Positions 9,786-18,600 of a stretch of DNA of 64,000 bases are shown in pieces. This stretch comes from JACQFK01 sp964619955. GTDB lineage: Bacteria; Planctomycetota; MHYJ01; JACPRB01. How positions within the stretch are numbered: position 1 is the stretch's first letter; each line of letters starts with the position of its first letter. Under the pieces are notes generated by a model that was not told the DNA's origin, ran no database searches, and saw only the letters and a list, made by a program, of their open reading frames with translations. The stretch lies in assembly GCA_964619955.1 (NCBI GenBank), contig CAZUJF010000029.1, forward strand, positions 1 through 64,000, read 5' to 3'. A program made the position numbers and the translations under genes.

Positions 9786-12212
9786 TTACTTACGCTGGAA
9801 AAGGGGACTCAGGATGATTTCCTGGATGATTGTGCGGACGCAGTAGCCGGACGCGGCGGCCCGGTCGAGAATCGCCTCCAGCCGCTCGCGGTCGCCGAAG
9901 CGCACCGGAGCGCCCGTGGCGTAGACCAGGAGCTGGGAGGCCAGCGCGCGCGCGAGCTGCCGCTCGTGCTTCAGCAGCAGCGCCTTGAACCCGACGATGT
10001 CCTTGAAGGTCCCCGCGCCGGGCAGCTCGCCGGAGGCGTCGACGGGCGGGCCCTCGTGGAACTCGAAGGGCTGGCCGTTCTTCCCGAAGCCGGGCACCGG
10101 CTTGCCCTCGCCGAGCGCGCGGTAGCGCGTGCGCCAGCCGCCGAAGACGTCGAAGCTCTCGAGCGCGAAGCCCGGCGGATCGATCTTGAGGTGGCAGGCC
10201 GCGCAGCTCTGCAGCGTGCGGTGTTTGTCCAGCTGCTCCCGGATGGTCTGCGCCCCGCGGATGTCGGGCTCGACGGCCGGGATGCTCGGCGGCGGGGGCG
10301 GCGGCGCCTGGCCCAGGATGCGCTCCATGATCCACGCGCCGCGCAGGACCGGCGAGGTCGTCGTCCCGTTCGCCGTCACTTTCAGCACGCAGGCCTGCGT
10401 GAGGAAGCCGCCGCGGGGGCTGCCGGCGGGAACGGGGACGCGCCGGAGCGCCGTCCCCTCGACCGGGGGCAGTCCGTAATGCGCGGCGAGGCGTTCGTTG
10501 ACCACGACGAAGTCCGAGGCCACGATGTTCCGCACGGGCAAATCGCCGCGGATCAGTTCCTCGAAGAAGCGCCGGGGCTCCTCGTTCGCCGAATCGACGA
10601 GCAGGTCGTCGAGGTAGTAGTCGGGATAGAGGGCCGCGTCCGGCGAACTCGCGTCCAGGCGCCGCAGGTCCAGCCAGTAGTCGAGGAAGGCGTCCACGAA
10701 GCGCCGGGACTTCGGATCTGCGAGGAGCCGCGTCGTCTGCGCGCGAAGATCCAAGGGTCCGCTGCGGAGCGCCGCGTCGGGCGGCGAGTTCGTGAGGAAG
10801 TAGGAGAGCCGCGCCGCGAGTGCGGGCGCATCCAGCAGGCCCGGGCGTTCCTCGAGGCAGACGAAGCCCGGGGAGCAGAGCACCGCGGAGTACGCGGCGA
10901 TCATCGCCTCGCGGAACGACGCGCCTTTCGCCTGGGCGAGCTGCGAGATCTTGAGGAAACGTGCGACGTCGGTCTCGGCGACCGGACGCCGATAGGCGCG
11001 CGTGAGGAAACCGCGGAGCAGGCGTTCGGCGTCGGCATCTCCCCCGAAAAGCAGCTGATGTCCGGCGGGAGGCCAGGTCTCGATCAGCGGGCCTTCGACC
11101 TCAAGCCAGCGATACGCGACGCCCGGCTGGCCGTCCTTCTCCGCAAGCGGGTTGTGCCAGTTGGGCGGCCGCGAACGGAAGAGCCGCGCGGCATCGGGGC
11201 GGATCGTCTCGCCCTCGAGGAGATAAACATCCAGCTCGTGGACGGCGGGCTCCGGGCTCACGTCGAAGGAGCCCAGGCGGCGCAGCTGGCGCGGCGGACG
11301 TTCCGAGTAGAGCACGACCGGCTCGGGACGGCGTCCCTTGGAGACCGTGTCGATGTCCGGCCGCCACCATTTCGCGTCCTTGCCGGGGCCCACCCAGACG
11401 GAGAAGCCGTTGATGCGGACCTTGTAGCGTCCCGTGCGCGGGGCCTTGAATTCGTTGAATTTCGGCTCGAGGGGTTCGTACGCGGAGGCGACGACGCCCA
11501 TCGCCTCGCGCTCGCGCTTGTCGGGGTCGCTGAGCGGGGCCTTCTGCGCGCGCACGTCGGGCTGGCCGTGGAAGTCGAGGACGGGAAACGTGGCGCGTTC
11601 GGGGCTGCGGTTGAACTCGTTGTAGATCATCTTCTTCGCGAACGAAGGCATGTCGCGGGTGTGGTAGCGGCAGGTCGTCGTCTTGGGACGGGGGCCGTCG
11701 GCGACGACCTCGCGCAGGGCGTAGTCCGCCGCCGCGAGGTACTGCGCCATCTGGACGTGGGAGACGTCGAGGGCGTCGCCGACCTTGTTGAAGCGGTGCG
11801 CCTCGCCGTCCTCCGGGAGCATCTCGCGGATCTGCAGCCAGGGGGCGTCGAGCAGGTCGCGCAGCGTGTTTTCGTATTCGTAGCGGTTGAGGCGCCGCCA
11901 GGTGGAGCGTCCGACGCTGGCTTCGCGCGCGAGATCCGCGGCGGCGAGGGGCCCGGCCAGCGATCCCAGGAAGGCCTGGAGCGCGGCGGGCGCGGGGCGG
12001 GGTTGTTTGGCGGGGGGCATCTCGCCGTCGCGGACCCGGTCGTGGACCTTGACCCAGGCCGCGAAGGCCCGGGCGTCGTCGAGGTCGAACTTCAGCTTCG
12101 AGAGGTCGAGTCCGCCCTTGGCGCCGGCGCCCTCATGGCATTCGAGGCAGTTGGCCTCGATGAAGACGCGGTCGGGGGCGGCCTGGAGGAGCAGGGACAG
12201 GAGCAGCATCAT
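9786..12212 (-). CDS. DUF1592-type protein (DUF1587/1592/1588/1585) with N-terminal haem motif
   Basis: An exported protein of about 808 aa. ATG 12212 (MMLLLSLLLQ) follows AGGACGG at good spacing and gives a compact signal peptide. A cytochrome-like CLECH motif lies near residue 20, followed by the domains usual for this family: DUF1587 (LNRYEYENTLRDLLD), DUF1592/DUF1588 (RLSYFLTNSPPD, GDLPVRNIVASDFV) and DUF1585 at the C-terminus (LLVYATGAPVRF). A second CAACH motif lies in the DUF1588 part (SCAACHLKIDPPGF). It is upstream of and likely cotranscribed with the DUF1552 gene, the usual partner. A periplasmic redox role is inferred from the haem motifs. Confidence 0.9.
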   Translation of the reverse strand: MMLLLSLLLQAAPDRVFIEANCLECHEGAGAKGGLDLSKLKFDLDDARAFAAWVKVHDRVRDGEMPPAKQPRPAPAALQAFLGSLAGPLAAADLAREASVGRSTWRRLNRYEYENTLRDLLDAPWLQIREMLPEDGEAHRFNKVGDALDVSHVQMAQYLAAADYALREVVADGPRPKTTTCRYHTRDMPSFAKKMIYNEFNRSPERATFPVLDFHGQPDVRAQKAPLSDPDKREREAMGVVASAYEPLEPKFNEFKAPRTGRYKVRINGFSVWVGPGKDAKWWRPDIDTVSKGRRPEPVVLYSERPPRQLRRLGSFDVSPEPAVHELDVYLLEGETIRPDAARLFRSRPPNWHNPLAEKDGQPGVAYRWLEVEGPLIETWPPAGHQLLFGGDADAERLLRGFLTRAYRRPVAETDVARFLKISQLAQAKGASFREAMIAAYSAVLCSPGFVCLEERPGLLDAPALAARLSYFLTNSPPDAALRSGPLDLRAQTTRLLADPKSRRFVDAFLDYWLDLRRLDASSPDAALYPDYYLDDLLVDSANEEPRRFFEELIRGDLPVRNIVASDFVVVNERLAAHYGLPPVEGTALRRVPVPAGSPRGGFLTQACVLKVTANGTTTSPVLRGAWIMERILGQAPPPPPPSIPAVEPDIRGAQTIREQLDKHRTLQSCAACHLKIDPPGFALESFDVFGGWRTRYRALGEGKPVPGFGKNGQPFEFHEGPPVDASGELPGAGTFKDIVGFKALLLKHERQLARALASQLLVYATGAPVRFGDRERLEAILDRAAASGYCVRTIIQEIILSPLFQRK

Positions 12213-12250
12213 GCCGTCCTGTATAAACACGCGGGGCGGGATCTTGCGAA

Positions 12251-12286
12251 AGAAAAAGGGCGCCCCCGCGGATCGCAGGGGCGCCC
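12251..12286 (-). terminator. Rho-independent terminator of the 12305-13135 gene
   Basis: On the minus strand a hairpin with perfect 9-base arms (GGGCGCCCC at 12258-12266, GGGGCGCCC at 12278-12286) is followed by CTTTTTCT (12258-12251). It sits 19 bases past the stop of the minus-strand gene and upstream of the DUF1592 gene, so it separates the two units. Confidence 0.85.
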
Positions 12287-12304
12287 ATCCTTGGATGCGG
12301 GAAG

Positions 12305-13135
12305 CTACTTCTCGAACGAGTACTCGTGGGTTTCCTTGTTCACGAGCTTGTGTTTGCGGCCGGCGCCCTCGAGGCGCTTGAGGTTCGTCTTGAAGCAGAG
12401 GTCCATGAAGTCCACGATCTCCTTCTGGAGCGTGTTCTCGTTGTTGTCGTCGTAGACCTTCTTCTCGTGGGCGAACATTTTGCTCCAGACCTGGTGGGTG
12501 CCGAGGTACTGCTTCTCCAGCTCGGCCTTGTAGGCGTCGCCGACCTTGCGCGTGCCCTTGAGGGCCGCCTCCAGCTGGCCCGACTGGGACCAGAGCGTCA
12601 GCAGGCTCTTGTTGGCGACGTTCTTCAGGGCGGGGATGTTCGCGTCGAGTTCCTGGTCCTCGATCTTCAGGCCCGCCTCGCGCAGCGCGACGTAGGCGAG
12701 GGCGTAGTCCTCGATGACGTTCTTCGCCTCGTCCTCGCTGCCCGCGAAGACGTCGCCGACGAGCAGGAGTCCGGCTTTGGCGCCCGAGCCCGCGATGACG
12801 TTGTCGCGGTACCAGGGGTACGCGCGGCGCGCGGGGCTGTCGAGGGGCGCGAAGATCGCCTTGACCTCGCGGTCGAAGTAGAACTCGCGGCCTTCGGCCT
12901 TGTATTCGGCGCGGATCGCGTCCTCGGCCGCCTTGCGGCCGGCGGGGTCCGCCACGTAGAACCAGGCCTTGAGCACGCCTTTGGGGTTGGCCGCCTTGTC
13001 GAAGACCTTGCCGTCCAGGAGGCCGGCGAGATAGGCCTGGCGCTTGGCGGGATCCGCCTTGGCCTCGTCGAAGGAGACGGCGCGGACGCCGGACCCGAGG
13101 GCGGCCAGGGCGAGAAGCAGGGCGATGGGTTGCAT
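12305..13135 (-). CDS. Secreted protein of unknown function
   Basis: A 276-aa protein with a signal peptide (MQPIALLLALAALGSGVRA). Start ATG 13135 is preceded by AGGAGAG. The mature part is charged and mostly helical with no cysteine-rich or catalytic motif that I recognise. It is monocistronic: it has its own promoter (TTGCCC, 17 bases, TATAGT) and its own strong terminator, which suggests regulated or abundant expression. It is divergent from the IclR gene, across a 159-base gap. Confidence 0.8.
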   Translation of the reverse strand: MQPIALLLALAALGSGVRAVSFDEAKADPAKRQAYLAGLLDGKVFDKAANPKGVLKAWFYVADPAGRKAAEDAIRAEYKAEGREFYFDREVKAIFAPLDSPARRAYPWYRDNVIAGSGAKAGLLLVGDVFAGSEDEAKNVIEDYALAYVALREAGLKIEDQELDANIPALKNVANKSLLTLWSQSGQLEAALKGTRKVGDAYKAELEKQYLGTHQVWSKMFAHEKKVYDDNNENTLQKEIVDFMDLCFKTNLKRLEGAGRKHKLVNKETHEYSFEK

Positions 13136-13171
13136 GTTTGACTCTCCTAATATTCCGAATTCGAGGCGGAC

Positions 13172-13200
13172 ACTATACCGGGGCGCTCCCGGAGGGGCAA
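13172..13200 (-). promoter_or_regulatory. Candidate housekeeping promoter of the 12305-13135 gene
   Basis: On the minus strand a -35-like TTGCCC (13200-13195) and -10-like TATAGT (13177-13172) are 17 bases apart, about 37 bases before the ATG. The AGGAGAG ribosome site follows, so this is a conventional leadered promoter. Confidence 0.55.
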
Positions 13201-13254
13201 CAGGATATACGACGTCCGGGACGGCGCGGCGGAAACTTGCGAACGGGCGTCATT

Positions 13255-13285
13255 TTTACTTAGAAACATATCGTTTAATAGTAAA
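13255..13285. promoter_or_regulatory. Dyad-symmetric operator candidate for the IclR regulator
   Basis: A 31-bp inverted repeat in an AT-rich island has left arm TTTACTTAGAAAC (13255-13267), a 5-base spacer and right arm GTTTAATAGTAAA (13273-13285); 10 of 13 positions are complementary. It ends 9 bases before the IclR start codon and overlaps the only AT-rich promoter-like sequence there. IclR proteins commonly bind such palindromes and autoregulate; binding here is inferred. Confidence 0.5.
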
Positions 13286-13294
13286 TAAGCTCTC

Positions 13295-14086
13295 ATGGCG
13301 ACGCGCCTGTATTCCGTCCCGGCCCTGGAGAAGGGGCTCGATCTGATCGAGGCCCTCGCGGGGGATCCGCGTCCGCAGTCGCAGGCCGAGCTGGCGCGCT
13401 CCCTCGGGAAGGGGCCGAGCGAGATCTTCCGCATGCTCAGCTGCCTCGAGCGCCGCGGCTACATCTCGAAGGAGGCGGGGAGCGGCCGCTACCGGCTGAG
13501 CCTGCGCCTCTACGAGCTGGCGCACACCCACTCGCCGGTCGACGAGCTGCGGCGCGCGGCCGAGGCGCCGATGCAGGACCTGGTCCGGGAGACGGAGGAG
13601 TCCTGCCATCTCGCGGTGAGGTCCCGGGGCAAGCTCGTCGTGGTGGGGCAGGCCGACAGCCCCCGCCGCATCCGCATCTCGGTCGAGGTCGGCGGACGCT
13701 TCCCCCTCGTCCGCACCGCCTCGGGCCGCGTGCTGCTGGCGCAGCTGCCGGGGGCGGAGATCGACGCGTTCCTGGCCGGGGACGAGGACTGGGCCGCGCT
13801 CGGGGATCCCGCCCGGCGGCGCTTCCTGAACGACCTGATCGGCGTGCGCCGCAGCGGGGTCTACGTGGGCCGGAGCGACCTGACCGAGGGCATCCGCGAT
13901 TTCGCGGCCCTCGTGGGCAATTCCCGGGTCGGCGTGAGCGCCGCCCTCTGCGTGCCCTCCCTCGCGTCGGTCGGCCGTCCGCTGCCGGCCTCGCGCCTCC
14001 GCGAGGCGGTGCGCCGGGCGGCGGAGCGGATCACGCGGAACCTCGGCTTTTCGGCGGCCCCTCAACTCAAGAGAACACAGCCATGA
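13295..14086 (+). CDS. IclR-family transcriptional regulator
   Basis: A 263-aa regulator with an N-terminal winged helix (residues 5-65, SQAELARSLGKGPSEIFRML) and a C-terminal IclR effector-binding domain (CHLAVRSRGKLVVVGQ, GRFPLVRTASGRVLLA). No Shine-Dalgarno precedes ATG 13295. Its TGA overlaps the ATG of the next gene, a PSCyt1/DUF1553 protein, so the regulator leads a three-gene operon ending with a DUF1501 gene. IclR proteins usually sense small acids or sugars; here it probably controls the export of the downstream pair. The effector is unknown. Confidence 0.92.
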   Translation: MATRLYSVPALEKGLDLIEALAGDPRPQSQAELARSLGKGPSEIFRMLSCLERRGYISKEAGSGRYRLSLRLYELAHTHSPVDELRRAAEAPMQDLVRETEESCHLAVRSRGKLVVVGQADSPRRIRISVEVGGRFPLVRTASGRVLLAQLPGAEIDAFLAGDEDWAALGDPARRRFLNDLIGVRRSGVYVGRSDLTEGIRDFAALVGNSRVGVSAALCVPSLASVGRPLPASRLREAVRRAAERITRNLGFSAAPQLKRTQP

Positions 14087-17058
14087 TGCGATCCTTCGCC
14101 GCAGTCCTGCTGCTGTCGCTGGCCGCGGGCGCCCAGGAAACGGCGCCCGCCGACCGCGAGGGCGTCGCCTTCTTCGAACAGAAGATCCGTCCCGTCCTCG
14201 TCGCGAAGTGCTACAGCTGCCACAGCGCCGACGCCAAGAAGGTGAAGGGCGAGCTGCTGCTCGACACGCGCGAAGGGACGCTCAAGGGCGGGGAGAACGG
14301 CCCGTCCGTCGTCCCGGGCGATCTGGAGAAGAGCCTGCTCATCAAGGCCGTGCGCTGGGCGGACGACGACTTCAAGATGCCGCCGAAGACGAAGCTGCCG
14401 GCGGACGTGATCGCCGACTTCGAAGCCTGGGTGAAGCGCGGCGCGCCGGATCCGCGCAGCGGCGCCGCGGCCTCCGTGAAGAAGGCCATCGACCTCGATC
14501 AGGCGCGGCAGTACTGGGCGTATCGCCCGCTGCAGGTTCCGGAGGGGAAGCAGTCCATCGACGCGTTCCTGCTCGCGAAGATGCGGGCCGCGGGCGTCCG
14601 GCCCAACCCGTCCGCCGACCCGCGCCGCCTCGCCCGCCGCGCCGCGTTCGCGCTGACGGGCCTGCCTCCGGCCCCCGAGGACGTCGACCGTCTCGTCGCC
14701 GATCCCTCCGGCTTCCCGGCCTACGTCGACCGCCTGCTGGCCGATCCCGCCTTCGGCGAACGCCAGGCCCGGCCCTGGCTGGACGTCGCGCGCTTCGCGG
14801 AGAGCCACGGCTTCGAGCAGGACTACGACCGCGAGAACGCCTGGCACTACCGCGACTTCCTCATCAAGGCGTTCAACGACGACATGCCGTACGACCGCTT
14901 CGTGCAGTGGCAGGTCGCCGGCGACGAGCTCGCCCCCGCGGATCCGCTGGCCTGGATGGCGACGGGCTTCCTCGGCGCCGGGGCCTTCCCGACGCAGCTG
15001 ACGGAGACCGAGTTCGAGTCGGCCCGCTACGACGAGCTCGACAGCATGTCCGCGACGACGGCGAGCGCGTTCCTCGCGACCAGCGTCGGCTGCGCGCGCT
15101 GCCATGACCACAAGTTCGATCCGATCTCCGCGAAGGACTACTACCGCCTCACGTCGGCGTTCACGACGACGATCCGGTCGATGGCGGAGTTTCTGATGGA
15201 TCCCGCCGGCGATGCCGCGGCGCTCGCGGCCTGGGAGAAGGATCACGCGGGGCTCAGCGCCGCGCTCGCGACGTTCGAACGCGAGGAACTGCCCAGGCGC
15301 TTCGAGGCCTGGGCGGCGGGACGTCCCTGGGAGAAAGCCGCCGCGCCGGTCTGGATCCTCCTGGAAGGGATCGAGGCCAAGTCGAAGGGAGGCGCGACGT
15401 TCACGCCCCAGAAGGACGGCTCGCTGCTGGCGACGGGGAAGAATCCGCCGAACGACACCTGGACGTTCACGGTCCGCAATTCGATCGCCGGCATCCGCGC
15501 GGTGAAGCTGGAGGCTCTGCACGATGCCTCGCTGCCGCACAAAGGCCCCGGCCGCGCGCCGAACGGGAATTTCGCGCTGGGGAACTTCAGCCTCACGGTG
15601 CGCCCGGCGGCGAAGATGAAGCTGTCCGCCGGCAAATTCAGCCACCAGCAGAACGCCACGACGCTGTCGGCGGCCTCGTCCGTGGACGGCGATCCGAAGA
15701 CGAGCGGCTGGGCGGTGGACCCGCAGTTCGGGAAGGACCACGCCGTGGTCTTCGAGCTCGCGGAACCCGCGCCGGCGGGGGACCTCGTCTTCGAGTTCGA
15801 GTTCGGCGTGAACACGCAGCACGCGATCGGCCGTCCGCGGCTGTCGGTGTCCACCCACGCCTCGCCGCCGCTCGACGGCGCCGCGGGCTCGCAGGCGCTG
15901 TCGGCGCTGCTGGAGACGCTGCGGGCCGGAGGGAAGGCGGACGCGGCGGCCTATCGTCCGCTGGACGCAGAGTGGCAGAAGCTCGACAGGGCCGTGCGCG
16001 AGCACGCGGCGAAGAAGCCCGCGCCCAAGGCCACGAAGGTGCTGGTGACGACGGACGGCCTGAAGCCGCTCAAGCACCACGCGGACGACCGCGGCTTCCC
16101 GCACTTCTACAAGGAGACGCACATCCTCGCCCGGGGGGACGTGAGCAAGAAACAGGGCGTGGCGACCCCGGGCTTCCTGCCGATGCTGACCAAAGCCGGG
16201 GTGGAGGAGATCCGCTGGGCCGCGCCGCCGGCGGAGTCCAAGACGCCCGGCCGCCGCGCGGCGCTCGCGCGCTGGCTCACGGACGTCGACAGCGGCGCCG
16301 GAGCGCTCACCGCGCGCGTGATCGTGAACCGGCTCTGGGCGCTGCATTTCGGCCGCGGGATCGTGGCCACGCCGAACGACTTCGGCGTCCAGGGCGAGAA
16401 GCCCTCGCATCCGGAACTGCTCGAATGGCTGGCGTCGGAGCTGATCCGCGGCGGCTGGAAACTCAAGCCGATCCACCGCCTGATCCTGACGAGCGCGGCG
16501 TTCCAGGCTTCGTCGGCGATGTCGGCGGACGCCGCGAAGCTGGATCCGGAGAACAAGCTGCTCTGGCGGCGGGATCCGCGGCGCCTGGAGGCGGAGGCGA
16601 TCCGGGACTCGCTGCTGCACACGGGCGGCCTGCTGGACCGGAGGATGTACGGGCCGGGAACCCTCGATGAGGCCATGCCGCGCCGCGCGGTCTACTTCTT
16701 CCAGAAGCGCAGCCGCCTGATCCCGATGATGATGATCTTCGACGCGCCGGAGCCGCTGGCGAGCCAGGGGGGGCGTCCGACGACGACGATCGCCCCGCAG
16801 GCGCTGCTCTTCATGAACAGTCCGCTCGCGCGGCGAAGCGCGGCGGGACTGGCGAAGGCCGCTCCGACGCCCGAAGCCGCGTATCGGCGGGCGCTGGGCC
16901 GCGTCCCCACGGAAGCGGAGGCTGCGAAGGCCGCCGCGTTCCTGAAGTCGCAGGCCGCCTCCTACAAGGCGGGCGGCCACGCCGACCCCGAAGGCGCGGC
17001 GCGGACCGACTTCTGCCACGCGCTGCTCTGCCTGAACGAATTCGTCTACCTCGATTAG
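14083..17058 (+). CDS. PSCyt1/DUF1549/DUF1553 (PSD1) secreted protein
   Basis: A 991-aa exported planctomycete protein. After the signal peptide, a haem-type motif C43-x2-C46-H47 (CYSCHS) marks PSCyt1. DUF1549 (PSCyt2) covers about 155-365 with LDVARFAESHGFEQDYDREN and CARCHDHKFDPIS. A beta-rich insertion of discoidin-like character (about 420-600) follows, then DUF1553 (about 700-985, LTARVIVNRLWALHFGRG). ATG 14083 overlaps the IclR stop; ATG 14086 is an equal alternative. The downstream DUF1501 gene starts 10 bases after the stop. The pair is common in Planctomycetota but its chemistry is unproven. Confidence 0.92.
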   Translation: MMRSFAAVLLLSLAAGAQETAPADREGVAFFEQKIRPVLVAKCYSCHSADAKKVKGELLLDTREGTLKGGENGPSVVPGDLEKSLLIKAVRWADDDFKMPPKTKLPADVIADFEAWVKRGAPDPRSGAAASVKKAIDLDQARQYWAYRPLQVPEGKQSIDAFLLAKMRAAGVRPNPSADPRRLARRAAFALTGLPPAPEDVDRLVADPSGFPAYVDRLLADPAFGERQARPWLDVARFAESHGFEQDYDRENAWHYRDFLIKAFNDDMPYDRFVQWQVAGDELAPADPLAWMATGFLGAGAFPTQLTETEFESARYDELDSMSATTASAFLATSVGCARCHDHKFDPISAKDYYRLTSAFTTTIRSMAEFLMDPAGDAAALAAWEKDHAGLSAALATFEREELPRRFEAWAAGRPWEKAAAPVWILLEGIEAKSKGGATFTPQKDGSLLATGKNPPNDTWTFTVRNSIAGIRAVKLEALHDASLPHKGPGRAPNGNFALGNFSLTVRPAAKMKLSAGKFSHQQNATTLSAASSVDGDPKTSGWAVDPQFGKDHAVVFELAEPAPAGDLVFEFEFGVNTQHAIGRPRLSVSTHASPPLDGAAGSQALSALLETLRAGGKADAAAYRPLDAEWQKLDRAVREHAAKKPAPKATKVLVTTDGLKPLKHHADDRGFPHFYKETHILARGDVSKKQGVATPGFLPMLTKAGVEEIRWAAPPAESKTPGRRAALARWLTDVDSGAGALTARVIVNRLWALHFGRGIVATPNDFGVQGEKPSHPELLEWLASELIRGGWKLKPIHRLILTSAAFQASSAMSADAAKLDPENKLLWRRDPRRLEAEAIRDSLLHTGGLLDRRMYGPGTLDEAMPRRAVYFFQKRSRLIPMMMIFDAPEPLASQGGRPTTTIAPQALLFMNSPLARRSAAGLAKAAPTPEAAYRRALGRVPTEAEAAKAAAFLKSQAASYKAGGHADPEGAARTDFCHALLCLNEFVYLD

Positions 17059-17068
17059 GACCGCCTCC

Positions 17069-18505
17069 ATGAATAACCTCTGCAGCCGTCGCGAACTGCT
17101 GGGCAAGGCCGGCAACGGCTTCGGCCTGCTGGCGCTGGCCTCCCTGCTCAAGGGGGAAGGCCTGCTGGCGCAGGAGCCGTCGGGGGATCCGCTGGCGCCG
17201 CGCGCGCCGCACTTCAAGGCCCCCGCGAAGGCGGTGATCTGGATCTTCGCCAACGGCGGACCCAGTCACGTCGACACCTGGGACTACAAGCCGGAGCTCG
17301 CGAAGCGCGACGGCCAGGAACTGCCAGGCTTCAACAAATTCACGGGCTTCTTCGCCAACGAAGTGGGCGGTCTGATGAAGTCGCCGTTCACGTTCAGCCC
17401 CCAGGGCCAGTGCGGGAAGATGATCTCGGAGATCTTCCCGAACCTCTCGAAACACGCGGACCGCATGGCGTTCATCCATTCCGGCTACACGGAGTCGAAC
17501 AACCACTCCCCGGCGCTTTTCATGATGAACTCCGGCGAGAAGACGATGGGGCATCCCTGCGTCGGCTCGTGGGCGACGTACGGGCTCGGGTCCGAGAGCC
17601 GCAACCTGCCGGCATTCGTCGTCATGAGCGATCCGCTCGGGCGCGGGCTGCCGAAGGGGCACGCGGCCAACTGGGGGGCGGGCTTCCTGCCGAGCGTCTA
17701 CCAGGGGACCTATCTCAGGCCCGCGGGCGCGCCGATCGACAACATGGCGCCCCCAGGGGAGCTGGCGGGGGAGCGGCAGCGGCGGCAGCTGGACCTGCTG
17801 CGCGACCTGAACGGCGGCGGCCTCGCGGGCAGTCCCGCGGAGAAGGAACTGGCCGCGCGCATCGAGAGCTTCGAGCTGGCGTACCGGATGCAGTCCGCGG
17901 CGCCCGAGGCGCTGAACATCGACGCGGAGTCGGAACCGCTGAAGAAAGCCTACGGCCTGGACAACAAGAAGTGCGCGCACTTCGCGAGGCAGTGCCTGAT
18001 GGCGCGGCGCCTGGTGGAGCGCGGCGTGCGCTTCGTGCAGATCTATTCGGGCGGCATGGAGAACCAGCTGAGCTGGGACGGCCACAAGGACATCGAGGGC
18101 AACCACCGCGGCTTCGCGGAGGAGACGGACCAGCCGGTGGCGGCGCTGCTCGAGGATCTCGCCCAGCGCGGCCTGCTCGACCAGACGCTGGTCATCTGGG
18201 GCGGCGAGTTCGGGCGTCTGCCGATCGCGCAGAAGGGCGGCAAGCCCGGCCGCGACCACAACCCGCACGCGTTCACGACGTGGATGGCGGGCGGGGGCGT
18301 GAAGGGCGGCGTCACCTACGGCGCGACGGACGAGGTCGGCTTCAAGTCGGTGGAGAACCGCGTGAGCGTGCACGACCTGCACGCGACGATCCTGCACCTG
18401 ACGGGGCTCGACCACCAGAAGCTGACGTTCCGCCACAACAGTCTGGAGCAGCGCCTCACGACCATCATCGCGGACGCCCGGGTCATCAAGGAGGTCGTGG
18501 CCTAG
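17069..18505 (+). CDS. DUF1501 protein with Tat signal
   Basis: A 478-aa sulfatase-fold-like DUF1501 protein. The twin-arginine motif is SRRELLGKAG. Characteristic blocks are FANGGPSHVDTWDYKP, GSWATYGLGSE, GVRFVQIYSGG, LVIWGGEFGRLP and GRDHNPHAFTTWMAGGG. It follows the PSCyt1 protein by 10 bases in the IclR-led operon. The metal-binding Asp and His residues expected for an alkaline-phosphatase superfamily fold are present, but the substrate is unknown. Confidence 0.92.
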   Translation: MNNLCSRRELLGKAGNGFGLLALASLLKGEGLLAQEPSGDPLAPRAPHFKAPAKAVIWIFANGGPSHVDTWDYKPELAKRDGQELPGFNKFTGFFANEVGGLMKSPFTFSPQGQCGKMISEIFPNLSKHADRMAFIHSGYTESNNHSPALFMMNSGEKTMGHPCVGSWATYGLGSESRNLPAFVVMSDPLGRGLPKGHAANWGAGFLPSVYQGTYLRPAGAPIDNMAPPGELAGERQRRQLDLLRDLNGGGLAGSPAEKELAARIESFELAYRMQSAAPEALNIDAESEPLKKAYGLDNKKCAHFARQCLMARRLVERGVRFVQIYSGGMENQLSWDGHKDIEGNHRGFAEETDQPVAALLEDLAQRGLLDQTLVIWGGEFGRLPIAQKGGKPGRDHNPHAFTTWMAGGGVKGGVTYGATDEVGFKSVENRVSVHDLHATILHLTGLDHQKLTFRHNSLEQRLTTIIADARVIKEVVA

Positions 18506-18600
18506 GGGTGGCCCCCATTATGCGGCGTTTTATGCTGCATTTCCCGGGCGGGGCGTATAGACTCTTTGGGTTGCCGAACTTGAACCCAAGGAGTGTTTCG

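Noticed and set aside
8631..12455. Open frame of 1274 codons on the plus strand
   Set aside because: It lies antisense to the well-supported DUF1552 and DUF1592-type genes and its product is a low-complexity Arg/Val/Glu-rich string. It is a by-product of GC-rich third codon positions.
14062..17253. Open frame of 1063 codons on the minus strand
   Set aside because: It is antisense to the PSCyt1/DUF1553 gene with a typical haem motif; the translation is Arg/Gly-rich and without domains.
18512..18545. Imperfect dyad ATGCGGC/GCTGCAT before the subtilase gene
   Set aside because: Only six of seven positions pair, and no regulator or promoter position supports an operator.
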